A stretch of 64,000 nt of DNA from Clostridium sp. UBA701 (GTDB lineage: Bacteria; Bacillota; Clostridia; Clostridiales; Clostridiaceae), in contig DBMJ01000008.1 of NCBI GenBank assembly GCA_002298125.1, positions 1-64,000 of the forward strand. Reading direction: 5' to 3'. How positions within the stretch are numbered: the first letter of the stretch is position 1; the number at the start of each line of letters is the position of its first letter. The notes beneath the pieces are model-generated. The model had not been told where the DNA came from. It ran no database searches and was given only the letters and a program-made list of their open reading frames with translations. Below, piece after piece: positions 50,892-60,600 of the stretch. Both the position numbers and the translations under genes were made by a program.

Positions 50892-53252
50892 TTAATCTCC
50901 CCAAAAAACCTGCAATTCTTTTTTAACCTCTTTTGGTGAAAACACAGCTACTTTATGGTTCCATTCTGGGGGAAGCAGTCTCTCGTAGCTTTTTTGTGCA
51001 AAGCGCTGATCTAATAGTAGAATAAGGCCTCTATCCTCTTCTGTTCTTATAACTCTACCCGCAGCCTGCAACACTTTGTTAATACCTGGAAACTGATAGG
51101 CATATTCAAAACCCTTTCCATTCTGGTCAAAGTGATTTCTAATGATATCTCTTTCGCTACCAATCTGAGGTAAGCCTACTCCAACTATTACTGCCCCTAG
51201 AAGTTTATCTCCTCTAAGGTCTATGCCCTCAGAAAACACTCCTCCTAGTACTCCAAAACCGAGAATATTGGTTTCTTCTTTAAAACAATCCAAGAATTCT
51301 TCTCTTTCCCTATTGTCCATGATCTCTCTTTGCAAAAGGGTATTTTCCTCTCCATACTCTTCTACATAGGCGCTATACACCCTTTTCATATAGCTATGAG
51401 ACGGAAAAAAAACCAGGTAATTTCCTCTGCGGCTTTCTACCACTGCTCTTAGGTACTTAGGAATTACTTCAATACTGCCTTCTCTTTGTGAATAGCGAGT
51501 AGCCACAGAGGGCACTACCAAAACCTTAAGATTATCCTTGCTAAAGGGGGAGGGAAGATTTAAGGTCTTATCCTCTTCAGAACCTCCAAGCATTTCTATG
51601 TAGTACTGCTGTGGATAAAGAGTAGCTGAAAAATATATGCTACACTTCCCCTTCTTTGCAGCGTTTTTAAGATTTTCTGCAGGATTTATACAAAATAGCT
51701 TTAAAATAAAATCTCCGTTATGCTCTATGGCGTAGGTTAAGTAGGAGCTGTCATATAATTCCCCTATCTTTAAGAAGTTATTAGCTTTAAAGTATAACTC
51801 TAGGAGTTGGTCTCTTATATCATTTTCCTCCTTAGTACTAGTAAGCTTATGCTGCTTTTGAACTAAATATATTTCCGCTTCCTTCATAAACTCTCTTAAG
51901 GGCTTATATAGCTCTAGTGGCGGCTCTTTGAAGGTATTTGCAGCTTCTTCTGAGGCTCTTTTATATTCTAGTAAAACCTTGTTTACCTTGTTTAATGCCT
52001 TACTTATAGCAGCTGAGTAGTATTTTATGGTATTTTTAAGCTTGAGTACTTCGCCTTTTGATATCTCAGAGGAATACATATCTCTTGCTCTATCTACCAG
52101 GTTATGGGCTTCATCCACCAAGAAAATAAAGTCCCTATCCCCTTCTGAGAAAAATCTCTTAAGATATACTCTAGGGTCAAATACATAATTATAATCACAG
52201 ATTATAAGATCTGCCCAAAGAGAGGCATCTAGTGAAAATTCAAAGGGACAAACACTGTACTCCCTTGCATATTTTTCAATTATATCTCTATCTATTATTT
52301 CTTCATTCCTTAACATGCTAATAAGAGCATCATTAACCCTGTCAAAGTGTCCTCTTGCATAGCTGCACTGCTCCGCATTGCAGGTGGCCTCCTCATTAAA
52401 GCATATCTTATCCTTAGAGGTCAGTACTATGGTTTTTAATCTTCCTCCTCCCTTCATCAATTTTTCTACACCCTCTAAAGCCACTTTAGAGGTTATGTTT
52501 TTTGCTGTAAGATAAAATATCTTTTCTCCTATGTTTTCTCCCAGTGCCTTTGCAGCAGGAAATAATGTAGATATGGTCTTTCCGATACCTGTAGGTGCCT
52601 TTGCAAAGAGTTTCCTCTTATCTCTTATAGCTTTATAGCATTCTACTGCAAGTGCTCTCTGACCTCTTCTATAGCTTGCAAAAGGGAACTCCATTACTTT
52701 TAAGCTCTCATCTCTTCTTTTTATCCAGTCACTTTCATATTCTATCCATATACTATAGCTTTCCAATATTTTATAGAAAAAATTCTTAAGTTCCTCAGTA
52801 GAATACTCCTCTTCAAAGCTTCTGATATCTAAGGTTTCCACTTGACAGTAGGTTAACCTTACTGTGATACTTTTTAAGTTCTCCTGCTGTGCATATATAT
52901 AGGCATAACACTTGGCCTGGGCAAAATGCAGCGGATTATACTGTGCATCTAGGGTGTGAAGCTCACGATTAACAGTTTTAATCTCCTCTATTACAACCCT
53001 GTGAGGCTCAATAAAAATTCCATCTGCTCTGCCTGAGAGCTCCAGTAGGTTATCTCCCACCTCTGTGTTGAAATTTAAAGTGTACTCTGGATAATATAAA
53101 ATATTATTTTCCTCAGCATATTTTTCATTTTGTCTTTGCAGCTTTTGATGAATCCTGGTACCCTCCACTGCCCGAGAGCTTATCATAAAGCTGGCATCTA
53201 AATCGCCACCTCTCATTACAAACTCCACCAGATTTCGTATTGAAACCCTCAC
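50892..53252 (-). CDS. PD-(D/E)xK nuclease fused to DinG/XPD-like iron-sulfur helicase
   Basis: A 786-aa fusion. The N-terminal ~160 residues form a Cas4/RecB-like nuclease domain with GRADGI and EEIKT (the D...ExK site) at about 72-92 and a QAKCYAY helix. The rest is a superfamily 2 helicase of the XPD/DinG type: Walker A APTGIGKT near 219, VDEAHN near 378, and four cysteines (KICFNEEATCNAEQC, then SVCPFEF) at about 282-332 that would hold a 4Fe-4S cluster. The C-terminal motifs GVFSEGIDLRG and QAAGRVIRT are intact. No visible partner gene; its neighbours are rex and an ABC-F gene. A repair or end-processing role is likely. Confidence 0.85.
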   Translation of the reverse strand: MRVSIRNLVEFVMRGGDLDASFMISSRAVEGTRIHQKLQRQNEKYAEENNILYYPEYTLNFNTEVGDNLLELSGRADGIFIEPHRVVIEEIKTVNRELHTLDAQYNPLHFAQAKCYAYIYAQQENLKSITVRLTYCQVETLDIRSFEEEYSTEELKNFFYKILESYSIWIEYESDWIKRRDESLKVMEFPFASYRRGQRALAVECYKAIRDKRKLFAKAPTGIGKTISTLFPAAKALGENIGEKIFYLTAKNITSKVALEGVEKLMKGGGRLKTIVLTSKDKICFNEEATCNAEQCSYARGHFDRVNDALISMLRNEEIIDRDIIEKYAREYSVCPFEFSLDASLWADLIICDYNYVFDPRVYLKRFFSEGDRDFIFLVDEAHNLVDRARDMYSSEISKGEVLKLKNTIKYYSAAISKALNKVNKVLLEYKRASEEAANTFKEPPLELYKPLREFMKEAEIYLVQKQHKLTSTKEENDIRDQLLELYFKANNFLKIGELYDSSYLTYAIEHNGDFILKLFCINPAENLKNAAKKGKCSIYFSATLYPQQYYIEMLGGSEEDKTLNLPSPFSKDNLKVLVVPSVATRYSQREGSIEVIPKYLRAVVESRRGNYLVFFPSHSYMKRVYSAYVEEYGEENTLLQREIMDNREREEFLDCFKEETNILGFGVLGGVFSEGIDLRGDKLLGAVIVGVGLPQIGSERDIIRNHFDQNGKGFEYAYQFPGINKVLQAAGRVIRTEEDRGLILLLDQRFAQKSYERLLPPEWNHKVAVFSPKEVKKELQVFWGD

Positions 53253-53300
53253 AATGCTTCCTCCTCAATACTTAATGATGCAAATCATATTTTTTTCTAG

Positions 53301-53379
53301 TATAATAGATATGGTACGGCATAGGTTAAAACTAGCGTATCATATAGTTTTAACCCTAACAAGTTAATTTTTTGCCGTA
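53301..53379 (+). promoter_or_regulatory. Promoter and folded leader of the ABC-F gene
   Basis: A TATAAT -10 box at 53301-53306 places the start at about 53312. The leader folds: TACGGCA (53315-53321) pairs with TGCCGTA (53373-53379), enclosing GGTTAAAACTA (53324-53334) paired with TAGTTTTAACC (53345-53355). A T6 run is at 53368-53373. An 18-codon frame (ATG 53311, TAA 53365) runs through it without a ribosome site. The -35 is weak. Confidence 0.5.
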
Positions 53380-53407
53380 AATAATAACCTTCACGGAGGT
53401 GTTTTAA

Positions 53408-55318
53408 TTGATAGTACTTAGTTGTAAGGATATAATGAAAAGCTATGGTATAGATGTAATTTTAAAATCAGCCACCTTTACCATAAATGAAGGAGACAAA
53501 GTAGGCTTCATAGGAGCAAATGGAGCTGGTAAAACCACACTTTTTAAGATAATGACCTCTCAGTTATCTCCAGATAGTGGAGATTTTTATGTGGATAAAA
53601 GCAAGAGGCTTGGTTATCTATCCCAACATCTGTCCCTTGAGAGCAGCTCTTCTCTTTATGAAGAGGTGTTAAAGGTTTTTCAGTCCTTGGTGGATATGGA
53701 AAATAGGATAAATGAGCTTACACAGCTTATGAAAGAACCCTATGAGGCTAGTAAAAAGCATTATCATGAAAAGCTTATTGAGGAATTTACTACTCTATCT
53801 GATTTGTATAATCATAGGGGTGGTTATACCTACAGAGGAGAAATACATAGGGTGCTTAAAGGCTTGGGCTTTAGCGAAGAGGATTTCAATAAGGAAATAG
53901 ATATTTTAAGTGGTGGTCAAAAGACTCGTGTGGCCCTTTCAAAGCTACTGCTTACAAGCCCTGAAATACTTCTTTTAGATGAGCCTACCAACCACTTGGA
54001 TTTAGAGGCTATAGAATGGTTAGAAGAATATCTTAAGTCCTATAAAGGCACCATGATAATAATATCCCATGACCGTTTCTTTCTAGATGGTATCACAAAT
54101 AGAACCTTTGAGCTTTTAAATGGTAAGGTGTATTGCTACAATGGCAGTTATACTGTTTTTTTGCAGCACAAAAAAGATAGCTTTGAAGCTAAGCTTAAGG
54201 CTTACAATTTACAGCAAAGTGAAATCAAGCGTCAAGAGGAGATTATAGCGCGCTACCGCTCCTTCAATAGAGAAAAGAGCATTAGAGCTGCAGAAAGCCG
54301 TGAAAAAGCACTATCAAAGATAGATAGATTAGAGGCTCCTGACAAGGAACATAAAATTTCTCCTATAACCTTTTCTCCAGCAGTTAAAAGCGGGAATGAT
54401 GTGCTTCATGTAGAAAACCTTTCAAAGTCCTATGACAGAGACCTTTTTAAAGCTGTGGAGCTGGATATAAAAAGAGGGGAGCGAATTGCCCTCATAGGTG
54501 ATAATGGCAGAGGCAAAACCACCTTGTTTAAAATTCTTCTTGGAAGGGTTTCTCCTAATGATGGGATAGTGTACTTTGGTAAAAATGTACACATTGGCTA
54601 TTATGATCAGGAGCAGTCTGATCTTCATCCTGAAAAGAGTGTACTAGATGAAGTGTGGGATGATTATCCTGACCTGACAGTTACAGAAATTAGAACTCGC
54701 CTTGGAGCTTTTTTGTTTAGTGGAGATGATGTGTTTAAAAAGGTAAGCGATCTTAGTGGTGGTGAAAAGTGCAGGATAAATCTCTTAAAGCTTATGCTCT
54801 CTGGCAGCAATCTTTTGCTTCTTGATGAGCCTACCAATCACTTGGACATTCCCTCTAGGGAAGCCTTAGAGGATGCTCTTTTAAACTATGATGGAACCCT
54901 TCTAGTAATTTCCCACGACAGATATTTTTTAAATAAGGTAGTGGAAAAGATTTTAGAGCTTGAGGAGGAAGGTCTAAAGGAGTATTTGGGCAATTATAGC
55001 TATTATGTTGAGAAGAAGAAGAATCCTAATAGATTTCAAATTATAGAAGAACAGCAGGGAAAGACCAAGACTCAGCTTCAAGAGGAAAAGCGTAAAAAAA
55101 GAGAACAGGAAAGACTAGAAAAAGAGCTTAAGCAGAGTTTAAAGCAGGTAGAGGGTGCAATTGCTAGTAAGGAGGAGGAGCTTGTAAAGCTTCAAAATCT
55201 ACTCTGTGAAGAGGAAATCTACTCTAACCCAGAAAAAAGCGAAGAAACTCACAAAGCCATTCTTGAGCTTGAGAACACCATAGCAGAGCTTTATGAAGAA
55301 TGGGAAGCCCTTATGTAA
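53408..55318 (+). CDS. ABC-F family ATP-binding protein
   Basis: A soluble tandem ATPase of 636 aa that acts on ribosomes, not in transport. Two NBDs are seen: Walker A GANGAGKTTLFK near residue 37 and GDNGRGKTTLFK near 363, signatures LSGGQKTRVALSK and LSGGEKCRINLLK, and Walker B LLLDEPTNHLDLE and LLLDEPTNHLDIP. The P-site tRNA-interaction linker (REKALSKIDRLEAPDKE) joins them, and a charged coiled coil closes the C-terminus (about 545-636). Start is TTG at 53408 behind GGAGGTG. It resembles YdiF/Uup-type housekeeping members more than resistance factors, but antibiotic protection cannot be excluded given its structured leader. Confidence 0.9.
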   Translation: MIVLSCKDIMKSYGIDVILKSATFTINEGDKVGFIGANGAGKTTLFKIMTSQLSPDSGDFYVDKSKRLGYLSQHLSLESSSSLYEEVLKVFQSLVDMENRINELTQLMKEPYEASKKHYHEKLIEEFTTLSDLYNHRGGYTYRGEIHRVLKGLGFSEEDFNKEIDILSGGQKTRVALSKLLLTSPEILLLDEPTNHLDLEAIEWLEEYLKSYKGTMIIISHDRFFLDGITNRTFELLNGKVYCYNGSYTVFLQHKKDSFEAKLKAYNLQQSEIKRQEEIIARYRSFNREKSIRAAESREKALSKIDRLEAPDKEHKISPITFSPAVKSGNDVLHVENLSKSYDRDLFKAVELDIKRGERIALIGDNGRGKTTLFKILLGRVSPNDGIVYFGKNVHIGYYDQEQSDLHPEKSVLDEVWDDYPDLTVTEIRTRLGAFLFSGDDVFKKVSDLSGGEKCRINLLKLMLSGSNLLLLDEPTNHLDIPSREALEDALLNYDGTLLVISHDRYFLNKVVEKILELEEEGLKEYLGNYSYYVEKKKNPNRFQIIEEQQGKTKTQLQEEKRKKREQERLEKELKQSLKQVEGAIASKEEELVKLQNLLCEEEIYSNPEKSEETHKAILELENTIAELYEEWEALM

Positions 55319-55346
55319 AAAAAATGAGCAAAAGCTCATTTTTTTT
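55318..55346. terminator. Bidirectional terminator
   Basis: AAAAAAATGAGC (55318-55329) pairs with GCTCATTTTTTT (55334-55345) between the converging ABC-F and histidine-kinase genes. Confidence 0.9.
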
Positions 55347-55347
55347 A

Positions 55348-57456
55348 CTAATTATATATATCAGAAAACTCTATATTAGTGGTATGAACTTTACTTTCCG
55401 TGGTAACTGCTATCTCTTCTATTTCATCCTCTTCTTTAAGAACTACTGGAAGGGAAACAATAAACTCACTGCCTTGTCCCCAAATACTTTTCACCTTTAT
55501 AGTTCCACCATGCATTTCTACTAAAGACTTTACCAGAGAAAGTCCAATACCGCTGCCCTCGTTGCTTCGTGTAAGGGATTTATCCACCTGTCTAAATCTC
55601 TCAAATATAATCTGAAGGTTATCCTCAGGAATGCCTATGCCAGAATCCTTTATCCTAATATCTATAAAATCACCTTTCTCATCTATATTTACCGTGATTT
55701 TTCCACCTGAGGGAGTGAACTTCACCGCATTTGAAAGCAAATTTAATATTATCCTCTCTATTTTATCTGCATCGCAGGCTAGGTATTTTTCCTCAACTTC
55801 AGTATCAAATTCCAGTGTGATATTTTTCTGAGCCACATAGTCTACTACAGAAAGGGTTATATCCTCCACCACACTCACAATATTATAATTTTTCATATGC
55901 ATTTGATAATAACCAGCATCTATTTTCGTAATGTCTATTAGATTGTTTACAAGTCTAAGCAATCTATAGCAGTTTTGCTTCATTATCTTATTATATCGAT
56001 TTATTATGTCATTCCTTTTTTCCTCATCTATATTTTCATTGTAGTAATCAACAAGCTGTAGTGCTCCATAGATTACATTTATTGGAGTTCTTAGCTCATG
56101 AGAGATATTTGCAAAAAATTCTGTTTTAACCTTATCATACTCCATGGCCTCATTTAAAAGCCTAATATTATTCTCTGCCTTTCTACGTTCAGAGGTATCC
56201 CTGCATATGACTATCTGTAAGAGAGTGCCTTGAGAATAAAATGGAGCTGTATTACATTCTACCTCTATTACCGTACCATCTATCCTTCTTAAAAGCCTTG
56301 GTACAGGAGGCATTTCTCTCTTCTCCCTTATTATAGTATTTATATGTTCTAAAACCTCCTCTTTATAATCCTCATGTATAAGCTCCATCAATTCAATTCC
56401 AAGCATTTGTCTTGGATGCTCAAGCCCCACTAGCTTGGCTGCTTCCTTATTGGCATAATTAATTTTCATACCGTCATGGATGATTACGGAATCAGGTAGC
56501 ATGTCCATAAGCAGCCTATATCTAGTTTCGCTGTCTCGGAGAGCCTCCTCTGTTTTCTTTCGCTCTAAATTTTCCCTTTGCAGCTCCTCATTTACCTGTT
56601 GTAATTGCACATTTTTTTCCCTTAATGCTCCATTTAAGCAGTTTAGCTCATAAAATAACACCTTATAGGGTTCCCTTAAGCCTGTCTCTGTTAAGGCTTT
56701 ATATAGGGCATAGTACGCTAAAATGTAGCATCCATGGGCAATTTTTTGATAAAGATTATCTCCCTGAGAGCCCATAAACTGTAATTGATTTATAATAAGC
56801 TCTAGCACAACGGAAGCAGCTAAAAGAAGAAGTATTCTTTTTTCTAGAAATTCTCTTTTAATATATAGAATATACAATGTAATAATTAAAATGAAAGATA
56901 AAAGAATGCTACTTATAATTTTAAAGGAATTAATATCATCACTAGCAATTATTAGCTTATTGAATATATCCAGCATAATAAGTGGAAATAATATTCCCAA
57001 AGATATGATCATCTGCCATAATATAGTCTTTTTCACGTCTAAACTCCTATTAAAATACCTACAGGCAAAGAGAAAGGCTATGGCTTTATAAAATCGTTCT
57101 ATAGTCACGAACTCAAGGCTAAGGTTATTATATTTAAAAATATGAACCAAGCTAAGGCCTGGAAAGGTAACTGTATGCAGCAAGGCATATATGGCAATAA
57201 ATATATGAGAAATTCCCAGAAAAACAAAAAAATTGTTTTGATTAACCTCATAGGTATTAATGGCTACCACTGCTATAGAAGTGCTAACCACCACAGTAAA
57301 AAGCTCAGTAATACCATGAAAGAAGAGGTAGTCATGAAGTCCAAATATCACTGCCATAATAAGAATTAACAGGAGTACAAAGTATTGTGATAGAGCTTTA
57401 CATAGCTTTTGACCTATATTCTTTCTAGTGATATCAAAGAGCTTTAATTCCTCCAT
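55348..57456 (-). CDS. Membrane sensor histidine kinase (MASE3-PAS-HisKA-HATPase)
   Basis: A 702-aa kinase. About seven hydrophobic segments in the first 230 residues, with FFHGITELFTVVVS and YNNLSLEFVTIERFYKA, look like the MASE3 sensor. A coiled coil and a PAS domain (about 305-425, RYRLLMDMLPDSVIIHDG) follow, then HisKA with the phospho-acceptor His in NISHELRTPINVI near 455 and an HATPase domain with NLLSNAVKF, DSGIGIPEDN and GSGIGLSLVKSL. No response-regulator gene lies next to it; it may work with an unlinked one. The start at 57456 is chosen for its AAGGGGTGG site. It lies just downstream of the giant multidomain gene on the same strand, beyond a terminator. Confidence 0.9.
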   Translation of the reverse strand: MEELKLFDITRKNIGQKLCKALSQYFVLLLILIMAVIFGLHDYLFFHGITELFTVVVSTSIAVVAINTYEVNQNNFFVFLGISHIFIAIYALLHTVTFPGLSLVHIFKYNNLSLEFVTIERFYKAIAFLFACRYFNRSLDVKKTILWQMIISLGILFPLIMLDIFNKLIIASDDINSFKIISSILLSFILIITLYILYIKREFLEKRILLLLAASVVLELIINQLQFMGSQGDNLYQKIAHGCYILAYYALYKALTETGLREPYKVLFYELNCLNGALREKNVQLQQVNEELQRENLERKKTEEALRDSETRYRLLMDMLPDSVIIHDGMKINYANKEAAKLVGLEHPRQMLGIELMELIHEDYKEEVLEHINTIIREKREMPPVPRLLRRIDGTVIEVECNTAPFYSQGTLLQIVICRDTSERRKAENNIRLLNEAMEYDKVKTEFFANISHELRTPINVIYGALQLVDYYNENIDEEKRNDIINRYNKIMKQNCYRLLRLVNNLIDITKIDAGYYQMHMKNYNIVSVVEDITLSVVDYVAQKNITLEFDTEVEEKYLACDADKIERIILNLLSNAVKFTPSGGKITVNIDEKGDFIDIRIKDSGIGIPEDNLQIIFERFRQVDKSLTRSNEGSGIGLSLVKSLVEMHGGTIKVKSIWGQGSEFIVSLPVVLKEEDEIEEIAVTTESKVHTTNIEFSDIYN

Positions 57457-57634
57457 AATAGCCACCCCTTCATTAAAAACATCTTAATTATACAATTTTA
57501 TATAAAAATAATAGAAACATGAATATAATATTCTATTTTTTACAAATAAATCCTTCAAGAAAAACGCAAATACTCCCATTTTTCAGTATTATTTTTTAGC
57601 CTAAGAAATATAATTTAGTTCAGTGTAAAAAAAT

Positions 57635-57668
57635 AAGGATATAACCCTAACTATGGAGTTACATCCTT
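57635..57668 (-). terminator. Terminator of the giant multidomain gene
   Basis: AAGGATATAAC (57635-57645) pairs with GTTACATCCTT (57658-57668), a G-U replacing the mismatch on the minus strand, followed there by ATTTTTTT. It starts six bases after the stop. Confidence 0.82.
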
Positions 57669-57673
57669 TCTCT

Positions 57674-60600
57674 TTATATTATTGATGCTACTATAGACCC
57701 CAGGGTGCTTACAAAATTGTAGTCATCAAATCTAAATTCTTTATTTCTTACGGAAGAGGTAAGATAAAGTATTCCGACTAACTCACCATTTCTTATGAGA
57801 GGCACCAATATAACAGAATGCCAGTCTGGTGTACTTGTTATAACATCATAGCCCGATATGTCGTCCCAGTCTATAAGATAGGTGCCCTGTCTATTCTTTA
57901 TCACATTTTGAATCAGATTTTTATTGTACTTTTTAACCTCTATCCATTGCTGCTCTAATGCTTTCCTACCATAGATATCTGTCACATTATTATCCTTTAT
58001 CATAAATAGTAGAGCACTTTGAGCTTCAGTAATTTCTACAATACGTCCAAGGAGCTCATATATTTTTTCTAGTACATATTTATCTGACTTTAAGAGCTCT
58101 AATAGTTCCAGCATTACCAAAACATTTCTAGAATCCTGTACTACATTTCCAGTTACTATACCAGAAAGCTTATTATTTACCTTTACAGAGCCTGAGAACT
58201 CCTGGTTCCAAAGCTGACATAAATTCCTTCCCCTAGCCTTTGCCACGTAAAGGGCTTGGTCTGCCTTTTCTACCAGCTCCTGCTGCCACTGTCCTTGAGA
58301 AGGGTATGTTGAAAGTCCCATACTCACAGTAACAGGATACTTCTCTCCAAGTATCTTTTTACCTTCAATGGCAATTCTCAATCTATCTGCTATTTTCAAA
58401 GCTTCCAGCGAATCTACGTTTGGAAGAATGATAATAAACTCTTCTCCACCATATCTTCCACAGCTATCCTCAAGTCTTATATTTTCCCTAACTACCCTGC
58501 ATACTTCCTTAAGTACATTGTCACCAGTCTGATGTCCAAACTTATCATTTATAACCTTAAAGTGGTCTAAGTCAAACATGATGAGGGAAAATACTTGTCC
58601 ATCATTATTGCTCTTATCAAGCTGCTCTGCTAGAGCTTCCTCTAGTGCTTTTCTTGTAAGCACCTCTGTAAGCTTATCAATAGAAGAGGTGATTTTAAGC
58701 TGGTATTTTTCAATGATAAAGCCTAAAAGAGATATCAGCCTCGAGCAACGACCAAAGGTTTTATTGTTAAAATTATGAAGGGTACGTTCAGACTCTAAAT
58801 ATAGATAGCCCTTTATATTTGAAGTATGCTTAGTACTCTTGTGCTTTAGTCTGCCATCCTTATTCCTATTACTATAGTTGAATTTTTTCATGGTTATGGG
58901 CATACATATAAGTGCCTTTATATTCTCCGGCATCATATTACTGTCTAGTACGTTTCTAGAGTAGTCTTCAGAGACAAAAATAGGCTCTTTTGTCTGCTTC
59001 GTCTTCTCTAGGATATGTTTAATATTTTCTATTTCTGTGGTGCCATCGCTAGAGGCAATAACCTTGCAATCCTCTTCGGAAATAATCAAGGCTTTAGTAG
59101 CAAAGGAGAAGCTAGATATAAACTTGCATATGCTGTTAAGATTTTCTTGAGAATCCTCGCTGAGATTTTCTATGATATCCTCTAGTGAAAATATCCCGTC
59201 TGGCAGCACAGATTTATAAATCCTTCTTGCAGATTTAAGAAAGAACCTGTTGTTTAATATCTCCTTAAAGGCATGAAAATCAAATAACCTATCTATATCC
59301 TCTGGTGTTACTATTTCAAGCTCCTTTTGCCATATCTCTTGTATCTTGTTGTAATTCTCATTATTTTTAAGTGCCCAAAGCTTTATTGGAGCTCTTAATA
59401 AATCATGGCTTTTTACGAAGTCAATTCTGTAGTTACGAGGAATTTGATTACATAATCCCTTCACAGCTTCACTGGCTTCAAAATAATAATTAATAGCATA
59501 GAAGTAATTTTTAGTGTTGAAATAATAATCTCCTAAGGTATCACATATCTTACACTGAAGGTATTTATTTCGATGTTTTTTTGCAATCTCTAGTGCATCG
59601 TTTAAGCACTTTAGCTTATCCTCGGAATCTTCAATTATCCCCTTTAAGTAAAGACCCTTCATCATTAAAGCTTCAGGCAACTCTTCCACATTAAAGTCAC
59701 TATCTGATTTATAAAGCTCTATAGCTAGCTCTCTATGTCCTCTATTAAATAGTATCATGCAGGCCTCTATCAAGATGCTCATACGACTATCATACTGCAT
59801 ATACCTACTTATTAGAGTTATGAGCTTTTCTTTTAAAGCTGGATAATCTTCCTCATGGTCTAGGTTAGAAAGCTCAATAAAACATTTTAAAACCTCACAA
59901 CCAAGCTTTTGTGCATTTTCATAATCCTCCTCATAATAAGATAAGGACATTATGATAAGCTCTTTTGCTTTTTCATTATCTCCAAGAGCAAAGTACAATT
60001 CTGCACCTGCCATATAATACACTGCAATTTCTATACCATGCTCAGGATATTCCTCCAGCTCCTTTTGGGCTAATTTGTGGTATTCTATAGCCTCTTTATA
60101 GTTGGCAAGCCTTAAATTAACAAGACTTAAGTAGTTATAGTTATAGAATACATTGCTTTCATACTCAATTCTCTTAGCACTCTCAAGAGCTTCCTTAAAG
60201 TATTGAAGTGAAAGCTCATAGTCAAAGGTGTCAAAATAAATGCCGGCTAAATTTGTAAGCCCAAGTATTACTGAAGATAAAAGATTGTTAGCTTCGCTGA
60301 TATCCTTCATCCTTGTAAAATATTCTATTCCCTTCTCAGTATTCTGATAGAAGTCTGAGTAAGTAGCACCTATATTGTTTAATGCTGTTACTATACCAGG
60401 AAGATAATTAATTCTCTCAAAGCACTTTCTTGATTCTTCAAAATTCTGTAATGCCTGCTCCATTCTAGAGGTGCCAAAATAAATGTTACCTAAAAGGTTA
60501 TAGAAAAAGCCTCTATGCTTTATGTAATCCTCTGTACAAAGGGGTAAACACCTTACGCATACCTCATAGGATTTATCATAATTACGCTGGAGAGAGTATA

